A stretch of DNA of 15,196 nucleotides. Origin: Rhodobacteraceae bacterium UBA996. GTDB taxonomy: Bacteria; Pseudomonadota; Alphaproteobacteria; Rhodobacterales; Rhodobacteraceae. The stretch lies in NCBI GenBank assembly GCA_002291955.1, contig DBBA01000245.1, positions 2,413-17,608 on the forward strand, read 5' to 3'. The position numbers were made by a program, and so were the translations under genes. This document shows, piece after piece, positions 1-5,180 of the stretch. Position 1 is the stretch's first letter. Each line of letters begins with the position of its first letter. Under the pieces are notes generated by a model. That model had not been told where the DNA came from. It worked only from the letters and a program-made list of their open reading frames with translations, and did not search any database.

Positions 1-1124
1 TAGGCGCCCGCCGACCGGAACGCGACCAGATCGCCCTCGGCCACCGGGGGCAGGGGCCGCGCCCGGGCAAAGGTGTCGCCCGTCTCGCACACCGGCCCGA
101 CGATATCGACCGGCGCCATCGCCACGCCCGCGGGCGGCTCCAGCACCGGCACGATGTCGTGGTGCGCACCGTACATCGCGGGCCGGATCAGGTCGTTCAT
201 TGCGGCATCCAGGATCACGAATGTCCGGTCCTCGCCCGCCTTCACCCAGATCACCCGGGACAGAAGGACCCCCGCATTGCCCGCGATCAGCCGCCCCGGC
301 TCGATCTCCACCTCGCAGCCCAGATGCCCGACCGTGCGCTTCACCATCGCGCCATAGTCCGACGGCAGCGGCGGCACCTCGTTCGACCGGGTATAGGGGA
401 TGCCCAGCCCGCCGCCCAGGTCCAGCCGCCGGATGTCGTGCCCGTCGGCGCGGAGCGCAACCGTCAGGTCCGCGACCAGCCCATAGGCCGCCTCGAACGG
501 CGCCAGATCGGTCAATTGACTGCCGATGTGGACATCCACACCCACCACCTCGATCCCCGGCAGACGCCCCGCCAGCGCATAGACCTCGCGCGCGCGCGAC
601 AGGGGAATGCCGAACTTGTTCTCCTTGCGGCCCGTGGCGATCTTCTCGTGGGTCTTCGCGTCCACGTCCGGGTTCACCCGGATCGCCACCGGCGCCCGCA
701 GCCCCATCCCCGCCGCCACCTCGGACAGCGCCACCAGTTCCGGCTCGCTCTCCACGTTGAACTGCCGGATGCCGCCCTCCAGCGCCACCCGCATCTCGCC
801 CCGCGTCTTGCCGACGCCCGAGAACACGATCCGCGCGCCCGGAATCCCCGCGGCCACCGCCCGGCGATACTCGCCCTCGCTGACGACATCGGCCCCGGCG
901 CCGAGGTCGCCCAGCAGCTTCACCACGGCAAGATTCGAGTTCGCCTTCATCGCGAAGCACACCAGATGTGGCCCCCAGTCCAGCGCCGCATCGAACAGCC
1001 CGTAGTGCCGCGTCAGTGTCGCCGCCGAATACACGTAGACCGGCGTGCCCACGGCCTCGGCGATGGCCGCCAAGGGCACGTCCTCGGCATGCAGAACGCC
1101 GTCACGGTACAGGAAATGGTCCAA
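1..1124 (-). CDS. lysA: Diaminopimelate decarboxylase, 3' end cut by the window edge
   Basis: PLP-dependent fold-III decarboxylase making L-lysine from meso-diaminopimelate, the last step of lysine biosynthesis, in the cytoplasm. Visible residues 1-374 run from MDHFLYRDGV to SAGA, where the family's conserved GAYGAVMAS segment begins, so roughly 45 residues of a normal ~420-residue protein lie outside. Seen: FAMKANSN with the PLP lysine K60, the VDVHIGSQL strand, the glycine-rich LDLGGGLGI phosphate-binding loop, EPGR, and VCETGD with C346, which in this family completes the neighbouring subunit's active site. The start is TTG: an in-frame stop sits at 1146-1148, no other start codon lies between it and 1124, and GGAGG lies 9 nt upstream of the TTG. 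It follows the argH-lipoprotein-DUF2834 group on the same strand after a 169-nt structured spacer. Very sure of family; sure of start. Confidence 0.96.
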   Translation of the reverse strand, partial: MDHFLYRDGVLHAEDVPLAAIAEAVGTPVYVYSAATLTRHYGLFDAALDWGPHLVCFAMKANSNLAVVKLLGDLGAGADVVSEGEYRRAVAAGIPGARIVFSGVGKTRGEMRVALEGGIRQFNVESEPELVALSEVAAGMGLRAPVAIRVNPDVDAKTHEKIATGRKENKFGIPLSRAREVYALAGRLPGIEVVGVDVHIGSQLTDLAPFEAAYGLVADLTVALRADGHDIRRLDLGGGLGIPYTRSNEVPPLPSDYGAMVKRTVGHLGCEVEIEPGRLIAGNAGVLLSRVIWVKAGEDRTFVILDAAMNDLIRPAMYGAHHDIVPVLEPPAGVAMAPVDIVGPVCETGDTFARARPLPPVAEGDLVAFRSAGA

Positions 1125-1133
1125 CGCGCGCTG

Positions 1134-1138
1134 CCTCC
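1134..1138 (-). promoter_or_regulatory. Shine-Dalgarno fixing the TTG start of lysA
   Basis: GGAGG on the minus strand, 9 nt before TTG at 1124. With the in-frame stop at 1146-1148 it leaves TTG as the only sensible start. Confidence 0.75.
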
Positions 1139-1194
1139 GGCCCGGTCACGGCCCGCGACATAGCAGACCCCCCGCGCCCCGCAACTGCCGCTTC

Positions 1195-1222
1195 ACCCTT
1201 GCCCAAATACCCCCCGCCGGAG
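1195..1222 (+). repeat. Dispersed intergenic element core, CCAAATACCCC type
   Basis: The plus strand carries TTGCCCAAATACCCCCCGCC followed by GGAGGC. A second, diverged copy lies at about 10438-10467 on the other strand, where TCCAAATATCCCGGGGG can be read. Both lie beyond the stop codon of an upstream gene in the same relative orientation, next to GC-rich hairpins. From memory, cores like these are frequent between genes in Rhodobacterales; I could not check copy number. No coding content is seen here. Confidence 0.45.
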
Positions 1223-1231
1223 GCACGCGGA

Positions 1232-1283
1232 GCCGCGCCCGCGGCGCGGCGACACAAAAGGTGTCGCGGTCCGCCAGGACCGC
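1232..1283. repeat. Three back-to-back perfect 7-bp hairpins between DUF2834 and lysA
   Basis: Arms GCCGCGC/GCGCGGC (1232-1250), GCGACAC/GTGTCGC (1249-1267) and GCGGTCC/GGACCGC (1266-1283) are each perfect, with loops of 5, 5 and 4 nt. Each hairpin shares two bases with the next. They start 10 nt beyond the DUF2834 stop on the minus strand. No T-run follows, so a classical intrinsic terminator is not supported; mRNA 3'-end protection, partial termination or a REP-like element are possible. The remainder of 1125-1293 holds the lysA ribosome site and the element core, and no gene. Confidence 0.6.
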
Positions 1284-1293
1284 GTCCGATGGA

Positions 1294-1602
1294 CTAGGGG
1301 TCGCGCCGCGACCGCAGATACAGGTACAGGGGCAACCCGCAACTGACGCCGATGCAGAACGTCGCGGGCACCGCGACCAGCCGCAGCCAGTCGCGCGTGC
1401 GCAGGGCTTCCGCGATCACCCAGACCGTCAGCGTCACCGCGGCAATCGTCAGGTCCCAGGTCAGCCCGGTGGTGGACGCATTGACGTACCAGGCGTCGAT
1501 CAGTCCGCCGAGGCCCGTGCCCGTCTCGCGCATGTAGGTCACGAACCAGTACATCGGATGCACCGCACCCCAGACCGCCAGCGCCAGCCAGACCCACCTC
1601 AT
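1294..1602 (-). CDS. DUF2834 family membrane protein, 102 aa
   Basis: Small integral membrane protein with three apparent hydrophobic segments: residues about 2-22 (WVWLALAVWGAVHPMYWFV), about 51-71 (LTWDLTIAAVTLTVWVIAEAL) and about 75-96 near the C terminus, which ends in a basic YLRSRRDP tail. The NASTTGLTWDL stretch after the second-segment loop is the kind of Asn-to-Trp-Asp signature seen in DUF2834 proteins, whose function is unknown. The ATG at 1602 overlaps the TGA of the preceding lipoprotein in an ATGA, which fixes the start; a longer reading through the lipoprotein region is out of that gene's frame and not credible. It is the last gene of the tightly packed argH group and is followed by hairpins. 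Family call by pattern only. Confidence 0.75.
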   Translation of the reverse strand: MRWVWLALAVWGAVHPMYWFVTYMRETGTGLGGLIDAWYVNASTTGLTWDLTIAAVTLTVWVIAEALRTRDWLRLVAVPATFCIGVSCGLPLYLYLRSRRDP

Positions 1603-1745
1603 CGCGTCCCCCCCGTGATACCGGTCCGCACGTCGCCCGACACCGTCAGCCCGGTCCCCGCCTGCGGCGCGGGCGGCTCCGGCGGGCCGTCCACACCGCA
1701 CCCGGCCAGCGCCAGAAGAGCCGCCGCCACCGCAATCCGCCTCAT
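1599..1745 (-). CDS. Small LptM/YifL-like lipoprotein, 48 aa
   Basis: MRRIAVAAALLALAGC is a short lipoprotein signal with lipobox LAGC (lipid-bearing C16), followed by GVDGPPEPP and a Thr/Gly-rich tail ending TGITGGTR. The GCG-x-x-GP-x-x-P pattern just after the modified cysteine is that of the LptM/YifL small lipoproteins, which in Enterobacteria help the LptD/E LPS translocon mature and whose genes commonly sit near lysA. Here lysA is the next gene but one, which supports the assignment. Its ATG overlaps the TGA of the upstream lipoprotein gene and its own TGA overlaps the ATG of DUF2834. The lipoprotein nature is clear; the LptM link is inference from a short motif and position. Confidence 0.7.
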   Translation of the reverse strand: MRRIAVAAALLALAGCGVDGPPEPPAPQAGTGLTVSGDVRTGITGGTR

Positions 1746-1894
1746 GGTCCCACCGTCACGCCAAGGCCGCCCACCCGGCCCGACAGGCTGGGATAGACCG
1801 ACACACCATCCGCCCCCAGCGAGATGCCCGCATTCAGCCGCGGGTCCGTGCACCCCGCCAGCACCAGTGCGGCCGCCAGAATCGCCCCTCTCAT
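1742..1894 (-). CDS. Small lipoprotein of unknown function, 50 aa
   Basis: MRGAILAAALVLAGC gives a short signal peptide and lipobox LAGC, with lipidated C15. The mature part is only 36 residues: TDPRLNAGISLG, then ADGVSVYPSLSG and GLGVTVGP, two short valine/glycine/proline strands that look like a beta-hairpin. I do not recognise a family. The reading frame is supported by ATGA overlaps at both ends (with the 62-aa gene upstream and the 48-aa gene downstream) and by lack of space for any other gene. The residue after the cysteine is Thr, not Asp, so by the enterobacterial rule it would go to the outer membrane; this rule is less certain in alphaproteobacteria. Confidence 0.72.
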   Translation of the reverse strand: MRGAILAAALVLAGCTDPRLNAGISLGADGVSVYPSLSGRVGGLGVTVGP

Positions 1895-2079
1895 GGCCGG
1901 ATCGACCCGTATTGCGGTGCCGGGGCCACCGGGGCAGGCGCGGGCTGCGGCACATAGACCGGGACCACGGCAATCCCGATGGGCGCGATCACGCCCGTCG
2001 CGCGCAACCCGCCGTCCTCGCCCAGCTGCGCCACGCAGCCCGACAGCGCCAAAGCCGCCACCGCCGCCGCGACCCTCAT
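1891..2079 (-). CDS. Small lipoprotein with Pro/Ala-rich tail, 62 aa
   Basis: From ATG 2079 the protein reads MRVAAAVAALALSGC, a typical lipoprotein signal with lipobox LSGC and lipidated C15. The mature part has AQLGEDGGLRATGVIAPIGIAVVP, then a proline/alanine-rich tail (VPQPAPAPVAPAPQ) ending YGSIRP. An in-frame ATG at 2097 would add MAGTAG but lies further inside argH; the 2079 start forms an ATGA overlap with the argH stop, matching the next three junctions, and puts the basic residue directly before the hydrophobic core. No family recognised. The tail could span the periplasm or peptidoglycan, but that is a guess. Confidence 0.72.
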   Translation of the reverse strand: MRVAAAVAALALSGCVAQLGEDGGLRATGVIAPIGIAVVPVYVPQPAPAPVAPAPQYGSIRP

Positions 2080-3482
2080 GCCAGCCGTTCCCGCCATGCC
2101 GCCACCTGTTCCCGCACCCGCATGGGCGCCGTCCCCCCCAGCGACGTGCGGCTCGCCACCGAATTGTCCACGCCCAGCACGCCGAACACCGCAGATGTGA
2201 TCGCCCCATGCACCGCCTGCATGTCCGCCAGCGGCACCTCGGGCAGGTCACACCCCCGCGCCTCGGCGAGGCCCACGATCCGCCCCGTCACATGGTGCGC
2301 CTCGCGGAACGGCAGCCCCGCCTCGCGCACCAGCCAGTCCGCCAGGTCGGTCGCGGTGGAAAACCCCGACGCCGCCGCCGCCCGCAAGGCGCCCGTGTTC
2401 GCCGCCATGTCGCGCACCATGCCGGTCATCGCCGCCAGCGCCAGCATCAGCGCATCGGCGGCATCGAACACCTGCTCCTTGTCCTCCTGCATGTCCTTGG
2501 AATAGGCGAGCGGGAGCCCCTTCATCACCGTGAACAGCGCGACCGTCCCGCCCAGGATCCGGCCGACCTTCGCCCGGATCAGCTCCGCCGCATCGGGGTT
2601 CTTCTTCTGCGGCATGATCGACGACCCGGTGGTGAACCGGTCCGACAGGCGGACAAAGCGGAACTGCGCCGAGGACCAGATCACCAGCTCCTCGGCAAAC
2701 CGGCTCAGGTGCATGGCGCAGATCGACGCCGCCCCCAGGTATTCCAGTGCGAAATCCCGGTCGCTGACCGCGTCGATGGAATTTGCCATGGGCCGGTCGA
2801 ACCCCAGCGCGGCCGCCGTCATCGCGCGATCAATGGGGAACGACGTGCCCGCCAGCGCCGCGGCCCCCAGCGGACATTCGTTCATGCGGGCGCGGGCATC
2901 CGCGAAGCGCCCGGCATCGCGGCCCAGCATCTCGACATAGGCCAGCATGTAGTGACCCCAGGTCACCGGCTGCGCAGTCTGCAGGTGGGTGAACCCCGGC
3001 ATCACCCAGTCGGCACCCGCATCCGCCTGATCCACCAGAGCCCGCTGCAGGGCACGGATCGCCTCGACCGCCTGGTCGCACTGGTCGCGCACCCACAGCC
3101 GGAAATCGGTGGCCACCTGGTCGTTCCGCGACCGCGCCGTGTGCAGCCGCTTGCCCGCCTCGCCCACGATCTCGGTCAGGCGGTTCTCCACGTTCAGGTG
3201 GATGTCCTCGAGGTCGGTGCGGAACGCGAACTGCCCGCCCTCGATCTCTGACAACACCGTGAGAAGCCCTTCCCCGATGGCGGCCGCATCGCTATCGCTC
3301 AGGATGCCCGCCGCCGCCAGCATCGCGGCATGGGCACGGGACCCCGCGATGTCCTGGGCATAAAGCCGCCGGTCGAACCCGATGGACGCGTTGATCGCCT
3401 CCATGATCGCGTCCGGTCCTGCGGCGAACCGCCCGCCCCACATCGTGTTCCGGTTGCCGTCCGCCGTCTTGACCGTCGCCAT
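2076..3482 (-). CDS. argH: Argininosuccinate lyase
   Basis: Cleaves argininosuccinate to arginine and fumarate, the last step of arginine biosynthesis; cytoplasmic homotetramer of the fumarase/aspartase superfamily. 468 residues, normal for the family. Seen: N-terminal WGGRF (15-19), the KRLHTARSRNDQVATD block (111-126), MPGFTHLQTAQPV with the conserved His166, SPLG-like CPLGAAALAGT (203-213), and the superfamily signature GSSIMPQKKNPD at 286-297 with the active-site serine loop. The ATG at 3482 lies 13 residues before the conserved MWGGRF; an ATG there (M14) is a possible alternative, but 3482 has a GGGTGGA stretch 9 nt upstream. A longer reading frame into tlpA is a shadow. First gene of a coupled series (ATGA with the next gene), divergent from tlpA. 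Confidence 0.97.
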   Translation of the reverse strand: MATVKTADGNRNTMWGGRFAAGPDAIMEAINASIGFDRRLYAQDIAGSRAHAAMLAAAGILSDSDAAAIGEGLLTVLSEIEGGQFAFRTDLEDIHLNVENRLTEIVGEAGKRLHTARSRNDQVATDFRLWVRDQCDQAVEAIRALQRALVDQADAGADWVMPGFTHLQTAQPVTWGHYMLAYVEMLGRDAGRFADARARMNECPLGAAALAGTSFPIDRAMTAAALGFDRPMANSIDAVSDRDFALEYLGAASICAMHLSRFAEELVIWSSAQFRFVRLSDRFTTGSSIMPQKKNPDAAELIRAKVGRILGGTVALFTVMKGLPLAYSKDMQEDKEQVFDAADALMLALAAMTGMVRDMAANTGALRAAAASGFSTATDLADWLVREAGLPFREAHHVTGRIVGLAEARGCDLPEVPLADMQAVHGAITSAVFGVLGVDNSVASRTSLGGTAPMRVREQVAAWRERLA

Positions 3483-3498
3483 TGTCGGGGATCCACCC
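3483..3498. promoter_or_regulatory. 16-bp divergent gap between argH and tlpA
   Basis: The two start codons are separated by 16 bp. The Shine-Dalgarno-like GGTGGA of argH (minus) and GGGGA of tlpA (plus, 3487-3491) both fall in or at the edges of this gap. There is no room for two promoters, so at least one must lie inside the opposite gene, with overlapping 5' ends. Confidence 0.5.
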
Positions 3499-4050
3499 AT
3501 GCGCGTTCTTCTGTCCGCCGTGCTGTATATCGTGCTTGCCGCCGGCGCAAACGCGGCCGACCCGGTGGCGCTGGCCGCGCTCCGCGACGGGACGATGCAG
3601 AAACTGGTGATCCACGACACGCCACAGCCCGTGTCCGACGCGGCATTCACCGCCCCCGATGGCACCGAACACCGCCTGTCCGACTGGCAGGGCCAGGTCG
3701 TGGTCCTGAACTTCTGGGCTACCTGGTGCGCCCCCTGCCGGGTCGAGATGCCCATGCTCGACGCGCTGCAGCGCGACCTTGGCGGCCCGGATTTCGCCGT
3801 CCTGCCGGTCGCCACCGGCCGCAACCCGCCCGAAGGCATCCGCCGCTTCTATGACGAGGCCGGGATCGCCGACCTGCCCGTGTTCCTCGACCCCCGGCAG
3901 GGGCTTGCGCGCCAGATGGCCGTGCTGGGCCTGCCCGTGACCGTCGTCCTGAACCGCCAGGGGCAAGAGGTCGCGCGCCTGACGGGCGAGGCCGACTGGA
4001 ACTCCGCCAGCGCGCGGTCCATCGTCGCGGCGCTGGTCGCGGCCGACTGA
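3499..4050 (+). CDS. Secreted TlpA-type thiol-disulfide reductase (thioredoxin fold)
   Basis: 183 residues. Residues 1-20 (MRVLLSAVLYIVLAAGANAA) look like a Sec signal peptide with ANA cleavage, so the protein acts in the periplasm, possibly held by an uncleaved anchor. The thioredoxin domain spans about 42-180: VVVLNFWATWCAPC with active-site C77-x-x-C80, followed by RVEMPML, the RQMAVLGLPVTVVL strand with the cis-proline P146, and a C-terminal helix. This is the TlpA/ResA/CcmG pattern of membrane-linked reductases that keep periplasmic cysteines reduced, for example for cytochrome maturation; the actual partner cannot be told. The ATG at 3499 has GGGGA 7 nt upstream and directly precedes the signal peptide, so the longer in-frame reading from 3382 is rejected. 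Divergent from argH. Confidence 0.92.
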   Translation: MRVLLSAVLYIVLAAGANAADPVALAALRDGTMQKLVIHDTPQPVSDAAFTAPDGTEHRLSDWQGQVVVLNFWATWCAPCRVEMPMLDALQRDLGGPDFAVLPVATGRNPPEGIRRFYDEAGIADLPVFLDPRQGLARQMAVLGLPVTVVLNRQGQEVARLTGEADWNSASARSIVAALVAAD

Positions 4051-4124
4051 TCGGTCCCGCGCAATCGCCTCAAATGCCGGACTTCACCATCCGTTAGCAC
4101 CCCGCAGGCAATGGTCCGCAACGA

Positions 4125-4145
4125 GCGGGCGCCCCGGTGGCCCGC
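4125..4145 (+). other. GC-rich hairpin just before the EAL gene
   Basis: GCGGGC (4125-4130) and GCCCGC (4140-4145) are perfect arms around a 9-nt loop, ending 5 nt before the first ATG of the EAL gene. No T-run follows. It could end tlpA transcripts weakly, or mask ribosome access to the first ATG. The rest of 4051-4150 shows nothing I can name. Confidence 0.35.
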
Positions 4146-4150
4146 GGTGC

Positions 4151-5023
4151 ATGGTCTTCAACGCGGGTGGCTGCGTCATGGCGCGAATCGTCAAGGGCCC
4201 CGGCCGATCGGCCGGACTGGTGGACAACCCGCTCGGCTTTGCCGTGGCGGACCGTGATGCGGCGACCATCGCCATGGTGCGCGACGCGCTGGATCAGGGC
4301 CGCACGCTGCTGGCCTTCCAGCCGGTCGTGCAGACCAACCGCCCCGACCGCCCCGCCTTCTGGGAGGCACTGATCCGCGTGGCCGACCGCAACGGCCGGA
4401 TCATCCCCGCGCGCGACTTCATCGATGCCGTCGAGGCGACCGAGATCGGGCGCCGCCTCGATACCGCCGCGCTCGCCGACGCCCTGCGGATCCTGGCCGA
4501 GGTGCCGGATCTGCGCCTGTCGGTGAACATGTCGGCCCGGTCCATCGGCAACCCCGACTGGATGCGCACCCTGCGCGCCGGGATCGACCGCCACCCCACC
4601 GTGGCCGAACGCCTGATCCTCGAGATCACGGAACGCTCGGCCATCGTCGTGCCCGACCACGTCCGCGCCTTCATGGCCGAGTTCCAGGTGATGGGCGTGT
4701 CCTTCGCGCTGGACGACTTCGGGTCGGGCTACACCTCGCTCCAGTACCTGCGCGATTTCTACTTCGACATCCTCAAGATCGATTCGCAGTTCATCCAGGA
4801 CATCCACGCCAGCCCGGACAACCAGGTGCTTGTCCGCGCCATCGTCGCGCTGGCCCGCCATTTCGACATGTTCACCGTCGCCGAACATGTCGAGACGACG
4901 GAAGACGCCGAATACCTGTCGGCCAATGACGTGGACTGCATGCAGGGCCACTACTTCGGTCCCGCCACCACCCGTCCGCCGTGGTCCCCGCTCGTGCCGC
5001 CCGGCGCGATCCGCTACGCCTGA
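4151..5023 (+). CDS. EAL-domain cyclic-di-GMP phosphodiesterase
   Basis: 290 residues, nearly all EAL domain (about 45-280), with no GGDEF, PAS, response-regulator or membrane part. It would hydrolyse c-di-GMP to pGpG in the cytoplasm. The residues that bind metal and substrate in active EAL enzymes are present: E72 of EALIR, N126 of NMSAR, E158 of EITE, D188-D189 of DDFGSGYTSL, K209 of KIDSQF, E245 of AEHVET and Q265 of QGHYFG. So activity is predicted, although the usual AEGVE glycine is a histidine. The start is uncertain: ATG 4151 sits just after a hairpin and has no good ribosome site; ATG 4178 (M10) has GGGTGG about 7 nt upstream. It follows tlpA by 100 nt and precedes phaA, neither giving a functional link. 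Confidence 0.93.
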   Translation: MVFNAGGCVMARIVKGPGRSAGLVDNPLGFAVADRDAATIAMVRDALDQGRTLLAFQPVVQTNRPDRPAFWEALIRVADRNGRIIPARDFIDAVEATEIGRRLDTAALADALRILAEVPDLRLSVNMSARSIGNPDWMRTLRAGIDRHPTVAERLILEITERSAIVVPDHVRAFMAEFQVMGVSFALDDFGSGYTSLQYLRDFYFDILKIDSQFIQDIHASPDNQVLVRAIVALARHFDMFTVAEHVETTEDAEYLSANDVDCMQGHYFGPATTRPPWSPLVPPGAIRYA

Positions 5024-5087
5024 CGCCATGGCGGGCGCACGGCGCCCCCCGTCACCGCAAGACATGCGGTCGGGTCATGCCGGGTCT

Positions 5088-5136
5088 GCCCGGGCGCGGA
5101 TGACGCCACGGCAGGTTGCACCCGGCTTGCCCGGGC
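5088..5136. promoter_or_regulatory. Two copies of TGCCCGGGCG 41 bp apart upstream of phaA
   Basis: The palindrome GCCCGGGC occurs at 5088-5095 and 5129-5136, within identical 10-mers TGCCCGGGCG. The centre-to-centre spacing of 41 bp is about four helical turns. The second copy lies between the proposed -35 and -10 of phaA, where a bound repressor would block RNA polymerase. In 69%-type GC DNA such words can arise by chance. No regulator gene is in the window. Confidence 0.35.
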
Positions 5137-5145
5137 GGGTAAGGT
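5116..5145 (+). promoter_or_regulatory. Candidate sigma-70 promoter of phaA
   Basis: TTGCAC (5116-5121), 18-nt spacer, TAAGGT (5140-5145), leading to a start near 5152 and a leader of about 30 nt. The same layout, TTGCA...AAGGT followed by GCAGG, appears before greA (14965-14992), which supports it. The otherwise empty 5024-5180 gap fits an independent transcript start. Confidence 0.45.
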
Positions 5146-5180
5146 GCAGGCGACCGCAACCCTGCAAGGGACATCGCCCC

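Noticed and set aside
159..1163. 334-aa open frame on the plus strand opposite lysA
   Set aside because: Arg/Pro/His-rich translation without domains, antisense to a well-conserved gene; expected artefact of high GC.
1824..3251. 475-aa plus-strand open frame opposite argH
   Set aside because: Low-complexity basic translation, and argH on the other strand is certain.
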